The notes under the pieces are model-generated. The model did not search any database. It was not told where the DNA came from and worked only from the letters and a program-made list of their open reading frames with translations. A stretch of 64,000 nt of DNA, taken from assembly GCF_008704495.1 (NCBI RefSeq), contig NZ_CP023699.1, positions 5,828,001 through 5,892,000 on the forward strand. Reading direction: 5' to 3'. Source of the stretch: Streptomyces kanamyceticus (GTDB lineage: Bacteria; Actinomycetota; Actinomycetes; Streptomycetales; Streptomycetaceae). Made by a program: the position numbers and the translations under genes. Within the stretch, counting starts at the first letter, position 1, and the number at the start of each line of letters is the position of its first letter. Shown here piece by piece: positions 39,000 to 48,574 of the stretch.

Positions 39000-39476
39000 C
39001 TACTCCTCGCGGTGCCCCGAGCCGCGCTGCGCCACCAGGGCGTCGCGGATCTCCTTGAGGACCTCCAGCTCGGACAGCTCCATGACCTCCTGGGTGCCCT
39101 CCTTCGCGGCCTTCCGCGCGGCCTGCTTGGCCAGGTACTTGGCCATCGGCAGGACCATCAGGAAGTACACGACGGCCGCGGTGATCACGAAGCTGAGGAC
39201 CGCGCTGAGCACGGAACCCCACATGATCGGGATGCCGCTGGCGACCGTCCCGTCGGCCTTCATCTCGCACGGTGCCTTCAGGCACGAGCTGTAGTGGTCG
39301 AGATCCTTCGTCCCGAAGGCGCCGACGAGCGGGTTGATGACACCCTTGACCACCGAGTTCACGATGTTCGTGAACGCGGCGCCGATGACCACCGCGACCG
39401 CCAGGTCGACGACATTGCCGCGCATCAGGAAGGCTTTGAAGCCCTCCCAGACGCCCGGTTCCTTCTTCTCGCTCAC
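39000..39476 (-). CDS. mscL: Large-conductance mechanosensitive channel
   Basis: 158 residues from a GTG at 39476 ([20 protein letters not shown]). MscL signatures are [39 protein letters not shown] (first helix and constriction), a periplasmic loop with two Cys, the second helix [20 protein letters not shown], and a charged C-terminal helix bundle ([20 protein letters not shown]). It releases solutes on hypo-osmotic shock. Two GTGs are adjacent (39479, 39476); the second is better spaced from AAAGG. Confidence 0.93.
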   Translation of the reverse strand: MSEKKEPGVWEGFKAFLMRGNVVDLAVAVVIGAAFTNIVNSVVKGVINPLVGAFGTKDLDHYSSCLKAPCEMKADGTVASGIPIMWGSVLSAVLSFVITAAVVYFLMVLPMAKYLAKQAARKAAKEGTQEVMELSELEVLKEIRDALVAQRGSGHREE

Positions 39477-39614
39477 CACGAGGCCTTTCGTTGCATGTGC
39501 GGGTTGCGGAACAAACAACTTCGCAACCTACGTCAGACCGTGGTTGGCCTGTCCAATTCGCTCGCACGAATGGGCGACTTGACAGGGGTTCAGTGCGATC
39601 GTGAACACTCCTGT

Positions 39615-40211
39615 TCACCGCAGGGTCACCGCCAGACGCGCCTGCGCACCGGCTCCCGCGAGCCGTGCCGCCGTGTCCCGGCGCACCGAGAGCACCACCA
39701 ACGCGCCGCTCTCGACGGGACCTTCCCCTCGCTCGGGCACCTCCGAAACCCGCGCCCCCGCGGCCACCACACGGGGCGCGCCGCCGCCGGCGGGTGACCC
39801 GTCCGCGGCGATCACGTCCACCCGGTCGCCGGGGCGCAGCAGACGCACCGCGTCCGCGTCGGCGATCCGCACCGGCGCCGTCACCCGCTCCACGGGCCGC
39901 CGCTCGCGCGCGGGCTCCGCGGCCGCCGCGCGCGCCCGGGGCGGCGCGGTGTCCCCGGGGCCCGCGGCCGCGAGCGCCGCCGCGGCCATCGCGAGGCCCG
40001 CGGCCATGGCACGCCGTCTGTGCCGCAGCAGCCCGCGCAGCCGCGGATGCCCGCCGCGCACTCGCACGGGGGTGAAGAGCGGGACCGGGCAACGGTCTGG
40101 AGATGGGGCCTGCGAAGGGACGCGGGACTGAAGGGCGTCAGAGGGCTGAGAAGGGACGTGGGACACGACAACCACCGCCTGCGATGCGAAGAGCCGGGCT
40201 TGCGCTCTCAC
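39615..40211 (-). CDS. SAF-domain (CpaB/RcpC-like) protein
   Basis: Up to 198 residues; the start is uncertain because the GTG at 40211 has no clear site and the homologous region seems to begin near PLFTPVRVRGG. One N-terminal hydrophobic segment (MAAGLAMAAAALAAAGPG) precedes a SAF domain (VRIADADAVRLLRPGDRVDV, VVAAGARVSEVPERG, GALVVLSVRRDTAARLAG), as in CpaB pilus-assembly proteins. Probably exported and membrane-anchored. No other pilus genes are adjacent. Confidence 0.7.
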   Translation of the reverse strand: MRAQARLFASQAVVVVSHVPSQPSDALQSRVPSQAPSPDRCPVPLFTPVRVRGGHPRLRGLLRHRRRAMAAGLAMAAAALAAAGPGDTAPPRARAAAAEPARERRPVERVTAPVRIADADAVRLLRPGDRVDVIAADGSPAGGGAPRVVAAGARVSEVPERGEGPVESGALVVLSVRRDTAARLAGAGAQARLAVTLR

Positions 40212-40343
40212 GATGCAGGCCCGCGCCGAATCCCGCTGAGCCCTGTGGACTGCCCGCCGGTTGTGGATAACTCCCTCACCCGAAGGGGAAGTTCCGCGCC
40301 CTCAGCCGCCGGTCACGCGCCGGTCACCCGCCGGTCCCGCCGG

Positions 40344-41195
40344 TCACGGCAGCCGGATCCCCGGCTCCATCCCACCCAGCGCCCCCGCACACAGACACTC
40401 CCGCTCCCCGTCCGCCGGCAGCCCCGCCACCGCGTCGAACAGGACGCCCCGCAGCCGGTCCACATTGGCGGCGAACACCCGGAGCACCTCGTCGTGCGAG
40501 ACGCCCTCGCCGGTCTCCGCACCCGCGTCGAGGTCGGTGACCAGTGTCAACGACGTGTAGCAGAGCTCCAGTTCGCGGGCGAGCGCCGCCTCGGGGTGCC
40601 CGGTCATGCCCACCACCGACCAGCCCTGCGCCGCGTGCCAGAGCGACTCCGCACGGGTCGAGAAGCGCGGCCCCTCGACCACCACGAGCGTCCCGCCGTC
40701 CACCGGCTCCCACTCCCGGCCGCGCGCCGCCTTCAGCGCGGCGCCGCGCCCCACGGGGCAGTACGGATCGGCGAGCGAGACATGCACGACGTTGGGCACG
40801 TCGCCGTCGGGCAGCGGCACCCCGTCGAAGTATGTCTGCGCACGCGATTTCGTGCGGTCCACCAGCTGGTCGGGGACCAGCAGCGTCCCGGGCCCGTACT
40901 CGGCCCGCAGCCCGCCCACCGCACAGGGACCGAGCACCTGGCGTACGCCCACGGACCGCAACGCCCAGAGGTTGGCGCGGTAGTTGATGCGGTGCGGTGG
41001 CAGATGATGGCCGCGGCCGTGCCGGGGCAGGAAGGCGACCCGGCGTCCCGCGACCTCACCGAGGAAGAGGGAGTCGCTGGGAGCTCCGTAGGGGGTGTCG
41101 ACCTGGACCTCGGTCACCCGGTCGAGGAAGGAGTAGAAGCCGGATCCGCCGATCACGCCGATCTCGGCCCGCGTCGCGTTCGCCGTGTTCACCAT
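40344..41195 (-). CDS. mtnP: S-methyl-5'-thioadenosine phosphorylase
   Basis: 283 residues from the ATG at 41195 (MVNTANATRAEIGVIGGSGF). PNP/MTAP family features are GGSGFYSFLDRVTEVQVDTP, FLPRHGRGHHLPPHRINYRA, GTLVVVEGPRFSTRAES and VVGMTGHPEAALARELELCY with the Asp of VTDLDAG. It splits methylthioadenosine to adenine and methylthioribose 1-phosphate in methionine salvage. GC-rich near-repeats (AACCCGGAG-type, 41227-41280) lie just upstream. Confidence 0.92.
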   Translation of the reverse strand: MVNTANATRAEIGVIGGSGFYSFLDRVTEVQVDTPYGAPSDSLFLGEVAGRRVAFLPRHGRGHHLPPHRINYRANLWALRSVGVRQVLGPCAVGGLRAEYGPGTLLVPDQLVDRTKSRAQTYFDGVPLPDGDVPNVVHVSLADPYCPVGRGAALKAARGREWEPVDGGTLVVVEGPRFSTRAESLWHAAQGWSVVGMTGHPEAALARELELCYTSLTLVTDLDAGAETGEGVSHDEVLRVFAANVDRLRGVLFDAVAGLPADGERECLCAGALGGMEPGIRLP

Positions 41196-41282
41196 GGACC
41201 GCACAGTATCCGCGCGCGAAAAGCGGGAGAACCCGGAGGACCCGGGGAACCCGGAGATCCCGTGGACCCCGGAGAACACCAA

Positions 41283-41311
41283 GGACCCCGCCGTAGAGAA
41301 CGGCGAGGTCC
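41283..41311 (-). terminator. Hairpin after the FmdB-like gene
   Basis: GGACCCCGCCGT (41283-41294) pairs with ACGGCGAGGTCC (41300-41311) with one mismatch and a short loop, 20 bases beyond the stop of the FmdB-like gene. Confidence 0.5.
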
Positions 41312-41330
41312 TGAGGAAGATGCTGAAGCG

Positions 41331-41687
41331 CTACGCGGCCGAGCTCGACGACGAGGACGACGACGTCGACGAGGAGGAGCCGGACGACTTCGAGTCCGAG
41401 GAGGAGGACGTCGACGAGGAAGACGACGACGAAGAAGAATCCGAGGACGACGAAGAGGACTTCGCGTCGGAGGAGCCCTTCGACGTGGCCGGCGTGCTGC
41501 TCGACGACGAGCCGCGGCTGTCGTTGCGGTAGAAGCCGGATCCCTTGAAGACGATGCCGACCGCCGAGAACACCTTCTTGAGGCGTCCGTCGCAGTTGGG
41601 GCACACGGTCAGGGCGTCATCGGTGAACTTCTGCACCGCCTCGAGGCCCTCGCCACACTCGGTGCACTGGTACTGGTACGTCGGCAC
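41331..41687 (-). CDS. FmdB family zinc-ribbon protein with Ser-rich tail
   Basis: 118 residues from a GTG with AGGAGG seven bases upstream. MPTYQYQCTECGEGLEAVQK, LTVCPNCDGRLKKVFSAVGI and VFKGSGFYRNDSRG form the FmdB/CxxC regulatory-protein fold with two CxxC pairs. The last 55 residues are almost only Ser with Thr, Lys and Asp and are probably disordered. The mirrored acidic plus-strand frame is an artefact. A CIRCE-like repeat overlaps its promoter, suggesting heat-shock control. Confidence 0.88.
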   Translation of the reverse strand: MPTYQYQCTECGEGLEAVQKFTDDALTVCPNCDGRLKKVFSAVGIVFKGSGFYRNDSRGSSSSSTPATSKGSSDAKSSSSSSDSSSSSSSSSTSSSSDSKSSGSSSSTSSSSSSSSAA

Positions 41688-41697
41688 TTGCTTCCTC

Positions 41698-41724
41698 CTG
41701 GCACTCTCACTCGATGAGTGCTAA
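41698..41724 (-). promoter_or_regulatory. CIRCE-like inverted repeat before the FmdB-like gene
   Basis: CTGGCACTC - 9 bases - GAGTGCTAA matches the HrcA operator TTAGCACTC-N9-GAGTGCTAA at 16 of 18 arm positions with exact spacing. It ends 11 bases from the FmdB start codon, so HrcA binding would block expression. Confidence 0.65.
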
Positions 41725-41754
41725 CGACGGTCCATAGTGACGTATTCCGCGAGA

Positions 41755-43026
41755 TCAGTCCACCGTGACCGGCGTGCGGTGACTCACGCCACGCGCCACC
41801 GTCCGCCCCGGCGCCTTCGGCACGAGCCGTGACCGCAGGGCGATCAGCACCACGAAGGCCAGTGCCGTGCCCCCCAGGGGGACCAGGAATCCGGCACCGT
41901 CCCAGAAACGGTCCTCCAGCTGTCCCGCGACCGTGACGGCGGCGGCCTGGCCGAGCGCGACGGCGCCGGTGAGCCAGGTGAAGGCCTCCGTGCGCCCGGT
42001 CGGCGGGACCAGCTTGTCGACCAGGGTGTAGCCGCTGATCAGCGCGGGAGCGATGCAGACGCCGACGAGCAGGCCTAGCCCGGCGAGCAGGAGCGCGGAG
42101 TGCGCCGCCCACAGTCCGGAGGCCATCAGGGTCAGCGCCGCGTAACCGACGAGGAGGCGCCGCTGCGGGGAGACCTTCCAGGCGATGGCGCCGCAGGCGA
42201 TGCCGGAGAGCATGTTGCCCGCGGCGAACGTCCCGTACAGGACACCGTTCAGGCCGGGCTCGCCGATCGACTCGGTGAAGGCGGCCAGCGAGACCTGCAT
42301 GCCGCCGAAGACGGCGCCGATGCCGAGGAACGTGACGATCAGGACCCGCACACCGGGGATGCGCAGCGCGGAAACGTGCTCCACGCGTGCGTGCTCCGCG
42401 CCGTGCGCGGCGGGCTTGGGCTGGGTGCTCTTCTGGGCGGCGAACAGCAGGCCGCCCACCAGCGTGAGTCCGGCCTCGGTGAGCAGTCCGGCGGCCGGGT
42501 CGATCGTGGTGCACAGCGCGGTCGCGAAGAGCGGGCCGAGGACGAAGGTCAGCTCGTCGGTGACCGACTCGAAGGCGGCCGCCGTACCGGCCAGCGGGGA
42601 GTCCTGCAGCTTGGCGGCCCAGCGGGCCCGCACCATGGGGCCGATCTGCGGCGTCGAGGCGCCCGCGGGCACGGCGGCGACGAAAAGTGCCCACAAGGGG
42701 GCGTCGGAGAGCGCGAGGACCGTCATGGTGAGCACCGAGGCGGAGTGCACGAGCACGCCGGGCAGCAGCACGGCGCGCTGTCCGAAGCGGTCGGCGAGCT
42801 TGCCGCTGAACGGCGCGAACATCGCCATGGAGACGCCGGTGACGGCGGAGACGGCGCCCGCGATGCCGTAGGAGCCGGTGGTGTGCTGCACAAGGAGCAC
42901 GATCGAGATGGTGAGCATCGCGAACGGCTGACGTGCGGCGAAGCCGGGAAGCAGGAACGTCCAGGCGCGAGGGGTGCGCAGGAGCTGTCCGTAGCCCGGG
43001 CGGGATTCGGTGACCGTGGATGCCAC
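41755..43026 (-). CDS. MFS transporter
   Basis: 423 residues from the GTG at 43026 (VASTVTESRPGYGQLLRTPR), preceded by AAAGG; the longer frame to 43119 lacks a site. Twelve membrane segments, with the MFS motif GKLADRFGQRAVLLPGVLV after segment 2. The pattern is of the sugar-efflux/YfcJ-like uncharacterised MFS group. The substrate is unknown. It stands alone between fmdB and the antiporter gene, all on the minus strand. Confidence 0.82.
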   Translation of the reverse strand: MASTVTESRPGYGQLLRTPRAWTFLLPGFAARQPFAMLTISIVLLVQHTTGSYGIAGAVSAVTGVSMAMFAPFSGKLADRFGQRAVLLPGVLVHSASVLTMTVLALSDAPLWALFVAAVPAGASTPQIGPMVRARWAAKLQDSPLAGTAAAFESVTDELTFVLGPLFATALCTTIDPAAGLLTEAGLTLVGGLLFAAQKSTQPKPAAHGAEHARVEHVSALRIPGVRVLIVTFLGIGAVFGGMQVSLAAFTESIGEPGLNGVLYGTFAAGNMLSGIACGAIAWKVSPQRRLLVGYAALTLMASGLWAAHSALLLAGLGLLVGVCIAPALISGYTLVDKLVPPTGRTEAFTWLTGAVALGQAAAVTVAGQLEDRFWDGAGFLVPLGGTALAFVVLIALRSRLVPKAPGRTVARGVSHRTPVTVD

Positions 43027-43252
43027 GGCCCGTGCCTTTCTGCCGCCTGGTAGCGCGCCCGTGCGGGGGCGCCGAGAGCTGTCCTCTTGCGCGGAACTGC
43101 GGTAGATGCCGGGCTCCACTGCGGGGGTGCCTCGACCGCCATACGGTCGCGCCAGCTCTGCTTCAGGCAGAGTTGGTTCGATCTGGTGCCTTCATCCTAC
43201 AGGGAAGGGCCTCATCTGCCCCTGTGATCGCAGCCGATGAGACCCCTGCCAC

Positions 43253-44758
43253 CTACGATTGGTGCTTTTCTCCAGCAGTTCCCAGCCATCCGGCGAGCTT
43301 GCCGCCGTGGCCGACCGCGCGCAGCCGCTTCTCGGCGGCGTCCCGCACCGGGTCGGTGGCCACCACCAGGAGCTCGTCGCCGCGCCGCAGCACCGTGGCC
43401 GGTAGCGGAACGAACGATTCGCCGTCGCGTACGACGAGCGTGACCGCGGCGCCCTGGGGCAGCCGCAGCTCGCCGACCTCGACGCCGTGCATCCGCGACC
43501 CTTTGGGGATGCCCACCGACAGCAGATGCCCGCGCAGCCGCTCCAGGGGCGCCGACTCGATGCCGAGGTCGGCGGCCTCCGAGGAGTCGCCCAGGCGCAG
43601 CTTCCGGGCCAGCCAGGGCAGCGTGGGGCCCTGGATCAGGGTGTAGACGACGACCAGGACGAAGACGATGTTGAAGATCCGCTGGCTGTCCTCGACGCCG
43701 CCGACCATGGGGATGGTCGCCAGGATGATGGGCACGGCGCCGCGCAGGCCCGCCCAGGAGAGCAGTGCTTTCTCCTGCCAGGGCATGCGGAACGGCAGCA
43801 GGCTGAGCACGACTTCCAGGGGGCGCGCCACCATCGTCAGGACCAGGCCGATGATGATCGCCGGCCAGGTGTCGTCGAGCAGGTCGTGCGGGGTCACCAG
43901 GAGGCCGAGCAGGACGAACATGCCGATCTGGGCGATCCAGCCGAGCCCTTCGGCGAAGCCTCGGGTGGCGGGCCAGTGCGGCAGCTTGGCGTTGCCGAGG
44001 ACCATCGAGGCGAGGTAGACGGCGAGGAAGCCGCTGCCGTGGGCCATGGCGCCCGCCGCGTACGCCGTGACCGCGATGGCCATGACGGCGATGGGATACA
44101 GGCCTGAGGCGGGCAGGGCCACGTGCCGCAGGCCGTAGGCGCCGAGCCAGCCGACCGCGAGGCCGATCGCGGCGCCGATCGCCAGCTCCAGGGCGATCTT
44201 GCCGATCAGCAGGTACCAGGCGTCCACGGGGCCCGCCGTGGAGAACGCCACGACGAGGATCACCACGGGGGCGTCGTTGAAGCCCGACTCCGCTTCGAGG
44301 ACACCTGTCACTCGGGAGGGGAGCGGCACCTTGCGCAGTACGGAGAAGACCGCCGCCGCGTCCGTGGAGGACACCACCGCGCCGATGATCAGGGCCTGCC
44401 GCCATTCCAGGCCGACGAGGTAGTGCGCTCCGGCGGCCGTGACGCCGACGCTGACGGCGACGCCGAGGGTGGAGAGCGCGGCCGCCGCGGGCAGGGCCGG
44501 CTTGACCTCTTTCCACTTCGTGCCGAGGCCGCCCTCGGCGAGGATCACGACCAGGGCGGCGTAGCCGATGACCTGCGTCAGCTCGGCGTTGTTGAAGGTG
44601 ACGTTGCCGATGCCGTCCTGGCCTATCGCGACGCCGATTCCGAGGTAGAGCAGCAGGCTGGGGAGCCCGCTGCGCGACGAGATGCGGACCGCCGCCACCG
44701 CGACGAGCAGAACGAGCGAGCAGACGAGCAGGAGCTGGTTGAGGTGGTGGACAGTCAG
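43253..44758 (-). CDS. Potassium/proton antiporter with TrkA-C domain (CvrA/NhaP2 family)
   Basis: About 501 residues. CPA1 antiporter core with twelve helices (LLLYLGIGVAIGQDGIGNVT, GAVVSSTDAAAVFSVLRKVP, LEAESGFNDAPVVILVVAFS, WAGLRGAVPIILATIPMVGG) and a C-terminal TrkA-C regulatory domain (LRGHLLSVGIPKGSRMHGVE, LRRGDELLVVATDPVRD). It exchanges K+ or Na+ for protons. I place the start at a CTG (44758, LTVHHLNQLLLV) eight bases after GGAGGAAGG, because the ATGs at 44797 and 44818 have no site. Confidence 0.85.
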   Translation of the reverse strand: MTVHHLNQLLLVCSLVLLVAVAAVRISSRSGLPSLLLYLGIGVAIGQDGIGNVTFNNAELTQVIGYAALVVILAEGGLGTKWKEVKPALPAAAALSTLGVAVSVGVTAAGAHYLVGLEWRQALIIGAVVSSTDAAAVFSVLRKVPLPSRVTGVLEAESGFNDAPVVILVVAFSTAGPVDAWYLLIGKIALELAIGAAIGLAVGWLGAYGLRHVALPASGLYPIAVMAIAVTAYAAGAMAHGSGFLAVYLASMVLGNAKLPHWPATRGFAEGLGWIAQIGMFVLLGLLVTPHDLLDDTWPAIIIGLVLTMVARPLEVVLSLLPFRMPWQEKALLSWAGLRGAVPIILATIPMVGGVEDSQRIFNIVFVLVVVYTLIQGPTLPWLARKLRLGDSSEAADLGIESAPLERLRGHLLSVGIPKGSRMHGVEVGELRLPQGAAVTLVVRDGESFVPLPATVLRRGDELLVVATDPVRDAAEKRLRAVGHGGKLAGWLGTAGEKHQS

Positions 44759-45037
44759 GGGCCGTTCCTTCCTCCGTGCGCGTACTTGGGACCTCATGCG
44801 AGCCAAGTACCGAGCCAAGTACTTCGTTACCTTACCTAATTGTTAACGCCTTCTTGATGCCATCGAACACTCTTCCGATATCCGGGCATGTAGGTTCCGG
44901 ACTCGACGGCCTCGCGTTCCTGACTCCGCGTCCGGAGCCGCAACGCCCTGCGCCTATGGTTGCTCCAGCGCTCCCAGAGCCGCCCAGTCGACAGCACAGC
45001 CCGCCCTGCCGCTCGCGTAAGGACAGCAAGGACAGCG

Positions 45038-47785
45038 ATGCCCTCCAACACCACCGCCTCTTCCGGTCATAAGTCCGGCAAGAAGAAGGGGCGCCGAGCC
45101 CGACTCATCGTGATCGTCCTGGTCTTGGCCATCGTCGGAGGCATCGGCTTCGGCGCGTACTGGAGCGTCAGCACCGTGCGCGCCTCCTTCCCGCAGACCA
45201 AGGGATCGATCAAACTCGACGGCCTCTCCGGCAATGTCGAGGTGAAGCGCGACGGCAACGGAATCCCGCAGATCTACGCCGACACCGACGCCGACCTCTT
45301 CATGGCCCAGGGCTACGTCCAGGCGCAGGACCGCTTCTGGGAGATGGACGTACGCCGTCATATGACCTCCGGGCGGCTCTCCGAGATGTTCGGCAAGGGT
45401 CAGGTCAAGACCGATGAATTCCTGCGCACCCTGGGCTGGCACCGGGTGGCGAAGAAGGAGTACGACTCCAAGCTCTCTCCGGAGACGAAGAAGTACCTCC
45501 AGGCGTACGCCAAGGGAGTCAACGCCTACCTGGCCGGCAAGGACGGCAAGGACATCTCCGTCGAGTACGCGGCGCTCGGCTTCGAGAACGACTACGCGCC
45601 CAAGGAGTGGACGCCCGTCGACTCCGTGGCCTGGCTCAAGGCGATGGCCTGGGACCTGCGCGGCAACATGCAGGACGAGATCGACCGCTCCTTGATGACG
45701 AGCCGCCTCGGCCCCGAGCAGATCAAGGACCTGTACCCGGCCTACCCGTACAAGCGGAACAAGCCGATCGTCCAGGAGGGCGCCCTCAACAGCGTCACCA
45801 AGGAGTACGACCCCGAGGGCACCACGAGCACCCAGACGGGCACCAACGGCGCGACGGGCACCGGCCTGGCGGGCGGCGCGCAGGCGCCGTCGGGACTGCA
45901 GTCCCAGCTCTCGGGCCTGTCGAACGTCCTGGACAAGGTGCCCGCGATCCTCGGCCCGAACGGCAACGGCATCGGTTCGAACTCGTGGGTGGTCTCGGGC
46001 GAGCACACCATCACCGGCAAGCCGCTCCTGGCCAACGACCCGCACCTCGCGCCGCAGCTGCCGTCCGTCTGGTACCAGATGGGCCTGCACTGCCGCTCGG
46101 TCTCTTCGAAGTGCCAGTACGACGTCTCGGGCTACACCTTCGCCGGCATGCCGGGCGTGGTCATCGGCCACAACAAGGACATCGCCTGGGGCATGACGAA
46201 CCTCGGCGCCGACGTCACGGACCTGTACCTGGAGAAGTTCACCGGGGACGGCTACCAGTACGACGACAAGGTGCTGCCCTTCAAGACCCGCGAAGAGGTC
46301 ATCAAGGTCGCGGGCGGCAGCTCGAAGAAGATCACGGTCCGCGAGACCAACAACGGTCCGCTGATCTCCGACCGCGACGACGAGCTGGTCAAGGTCGGCA
46401 AGAAGGCCCATGTCGACACCGCGGCCCCCGACCGGGGCGACGGCTACGGAGTGGCGCTGCGCTGGACCGCGCTGACCCCGGGCAAGTCCATGGACGCCGT
46501 CTTCGAGCTCAACAGGGCGAAGGACTTCACGGAGTTCCGCAAGGCGGCCGCTTCTTTTGAAGTGCCCTCCCAGAACCTGATCTACGCGGACACCGAAGGA
46601 CACATCGGCTACCAGGCACCCGGCAAGATCCCGGTCCGCGGCAAGGGCGACGGCTCGCTCCCCGCCCCCGGCTGGGACCCTGCCTACCGCTGGACCGGCT
46701 ACATCCCGCAGGACGCGCTGCCCTACGAGTACGACCCGAAGCGCGGCTACATCGTCACCGCCAACCAGGCCGTGGTCGGCAAGAGCTACCCCTACGACCT
46801 CACCGCGGACTGGGGCTACGGGGCGCGCAGCCAGCGGATCGACGATCTCATCCAGTCGAAGATCAAGAACGGCGGCAAGATCTCCACCGAGGACATGCGC
46901 CTCATGCAGATGGACAACAGCAGCGAGATCGCCAAGCTGCTCGTGCCCAAGCTGCTCAAGATCGACGTCAAGGACAAGTACGTCCGTGAGGCCCAGAAGC
47001 TCCTGGAGGGCTGGGACTACACCCAGGACGCCGACTCGGCGGCCGCCGCGTACTTCAACGCGGTCTGGCGCAGCGTCCTCAAGCTCGCCTTCGGCAACAA
47101 GCTCCCCAAGGAGCTGCGCGTCAAGGGCCAGTGCCTGAACGTCGAACCGGCAGGCAACACCGGCCCCGCCGACGAGGGCGAGAAGGTCCGCGAGTGCGGC
47201 GAGCGCGACGCGGACTCGGCCCAGCCCGACGGCGGCGACCGCTACTACGAGGTGATCCGCAAGATCATCGACGACGAGGACAACGACTGGTGGAAGTCCC
47301 CGGCGACGCGCACTGACGACGAGACCAAGACCCGCGACCAGCTGTTCAAGCGGGCCCTGGAGGACGCGCGCTGGGACCTGACGGCCAAGCTCGGCAAGGA
47401 CGTCGACACCTGGAGCTGGGGCCGCCTGCACCGCCTCACGCTGAAGAACCAGACGCTGGGCACCGAAGGCCCCGGCTGGCTGCAGTTCGTGCTCAACCGC
47501 GGCCCGTGGAACCTCGGCGGCGGCGAGGCCGCGGTCAACGCCACCGGCTGGAACGCGGCGGGCGGCTACGGAGTGGTCTGGGTGCCGTCGATGCGCATGG
47601 TGGTCAACCTCAAGGACCTCGACAAGTCCAAGTGGATCAACCTCACCGGCGCCTCGGGACACGCGTACAACGCGCACTACACCGACCAGACCGACAAGTG
47701 GGCCAAGGGCGAGCTGTTGCCGTGGGCCTTCAACGACAAGGCGGTGGAGGACAGCACGAGCGACAAGCTGGTGCTGACTCCCTGA
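45038..47785 (+). CDS. Penicillin acylase family (Ntn-hydrolase) membrane-anchored enzyme
   Basis: 915 residues from the ATG at 45038 (AAGGA upstream). A basic N-terminus and one helix (ARLIVIVLVLAIVGGIGFGA) anchor it outside. The alpha part has NVEVKRDGNGIPQIYADTDA DLFMAQGYVQAQDRFWEMD, and the nucleophile Ser starts the beta part at GNGIGSNSWVVSG, followed by LLANDPHLAPQLPSVWYQMG. Such enzymes mature by self-cleavage and hydrolyse acyl-homoserine lactones, cyclic lipopeptides or penicillins. The substrate here is unknown. A perfect 19-bp hairpin ends the unit. Confidence 0.9.
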   Translation: MPSNTTASSGHKSGKKKGRRARLIVIVLVLAIVGGIGFGAYWSVSTVRASFPQTKGSIKLDGLSGNVEVKRDGNGIPQIYADTDADLFMAQGYVQAQDRFWEMDVRRHMTSGRLSEMFGKGQVKTDEFLRTLGWHRVAKKEYDSKLSPETKKYLQAYAKGVNAYLAGKDGKDISVEYAALGFENDYAPKEWTPVDSVAWLKAMAWDLRGNMQDEIDRSLMTSRLGPEQIKDLYPAYPYKRNKPIVQEGALNSVTKEYDPEGTTSTQTGTNGATGTGLAGGAQAPSGLQSQLSGLSNVLDKVPAILGPNGNGIGSNSWVVSGEHTITGKPLLANDPHLAPQLPSVWYQMGLHCRSVSSKCQYDVSGYTFAGMPGVVIGHNKDIAWGMTNLGADVTDLYLEKFTGDGYQYDDKVLPFKTREEVIKVAGGSSKKITVRETNNGPLISDRDDELVKVGKKAHVDTAAPDRGDGYGVALRWTALTPGKSMDAVFELNRAKDFTEFRKAAASFEVPSQNLIYADTEGHIGYQAPGKIPVRGKGDGSLPAPGWDPAYRWTGYIPQDALPYEYDPKRGYIVTANQAVVGKSYPYDLTADWGYGARSQRIDDLIQSKIKNGGKISTEDMRLMQMDNSSEIAKLLVPKLLKIDVKDKYVREAQKLLEGWDYTQDADSAAAAYFNAVWRSVLKLAFGNKLPKELRVKGQCLNVEPAGNTGPADEGEKVRECGERDADSAQPDGGDRYYEVIRKIIDDEDNDWWKSPATRTDDETKTRDQLFKRALEDARWDLTAKLGKDVDTWSWGRLHRLTLKNQTLGTEGPGWLQFVLNRGPWNLGGGEAAVNATGWNAAGGYGVVWVPSMRMVVNLKDLDKSKWINLTGASGHAYNAHYTDQTDKWAKGELLPWAFNDKAVEDSTSDKLVLTP

Positions 47786-47801
47786 CCGCGCACGGCACAT
47801 C

Positions 47802-47841
47802 CTGAAAGGGCCCTCCACGCACGCGTGGAGGGCCCTTTCAG
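47802..47841. terminator. Bidirectional terminator after the acylase gene
   Basis: Perfect 19-bp arms (47802-47820 and 47823-47841) separated by two bases, rich in GGGCCC and flanked by CTGAAA/TTTCAG, between convergent genes. Confidence 0.85.
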
Positions 47842-47866
47842 CATCGGAGGGGGCTCGGCGGAGGGC

Positions 47867-48481
47867 TCAGCGGAAGCGGCGCGCGCCCGACGGCGTCACG
47901 ACGGCGTGCACCGCTCGGTCGTGTGCCTCCACCGGGACGTGCGCGACCACTTCGGAGTCGTACAGAAGCACCACGAGCGCGGGATCGGCGGCCGCGCGCT
48001 CCAGGCGGGCCAGGACCCGGTCGTACGATCCGCCGCCCCGCCCGAGCCGCATCCCGCGCTCGTCCACGGCGAGCCCCGGAAGCAGCACGGCGTCGGCCGT
48101 CAGGACGGCGTCGGGGCCGAGCCGCTCCCCGGAGGGCTCCAACAGCTCGATCTTTCCCTGGTGTTGCACGCGGGCGAGTGCGCCCGCTCCGTCGTACACG
48201 CCCCAGTCCAGGTCGTTGTCGGCGAGTAGTACGGGCAGCAGAACCCGTGTCCCGCGCGCGTGGAGGGCGTCGAGGAGGGCGCGCGTGCCGGGCTCGCCGC
48301 CCACGGAGACGTAGGCCGCTACCGTGCGTGCCGCGGCCAGTTCGGGGAGTTCCAGTGCGCGCCCGGCGAGAACCGAAGCGGCCTTTTCCACGTCATCCTG
48401 AGTAAACCGGCTCCTCACCGCGAGGAAGTCCCGCCGCAACGTCCGCTTGGTTGGCTGCCCGCCGGGGTCGGTTCCGCTCAT
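47867..48481 (-). CDS. 5-formyltetrahydrofolate cyclo-ligase
   Basis: 204 residues from the ATG at 48481. KRTLRRDFLAVRSRFTQDDV, AYVSVGGEPGTRALLDALHA and the ATP/folate motif LPGLAVDERGMRLGRGGGSYDRVL are characteristic. It converts 5-formyl-THF to 5,10-methenyl-THF with ATP. Divergent from galU, convergent with the acylase. Confidence 0.92.
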   Translation of the reverse strand: MSGTDPGGQPTKRTLRRDFLAVRSRFTQDDVEKAASVLAGRALELPELAAARTVAAYVSVGGEPGTRALLDALHARGTRVLLPVLLADNDLDWGVYDGAGALARVQHQGKIELLEPSGERLGPDAVLTADAVLLPGLAVDERGMRLGRGGGSYDRVLARLERAAADPALVVLLYDSEVVAHVPVEAHDRAVHAVVTPSGARRFR

Positions 48482-48574
48482 CGGCAATCACAAATCCTTC
48501 CGTGTGCTCGCATATCACAATCAATTATCTGGACCCACAGATTCCGCGCATACGTACCGGATATGGTGGTCGCC

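Noticed and set aside
39601..39618. GTGAACA-N4-TGTTCAC inverted repeat considered as a second Rex site.
   Set aside because: The arms and spacing differ from TTGTGAA-N4-TTCACAA, and it lies at the 3' end of the SAF gene, so a terminator hairpin is more likely.
28678..40092. Enormous minus-strand open frame of 3804 codons.
   Set aside because: It is antisense to nirB, narK, pflB, pflA and narK2, with Asp/Gly/Arg/Val/His shadow composition. It results from high GC codon bias in the real genes, not a protein.
41185..41532. Very acidic plus-strand ORF rich in Asp and Glu.
   Set aside because: It is the exact complement of the Ser-rich tail of the FmdB-like gene (serine codons read backwards as acidic codons) and lacks a ribosome site.
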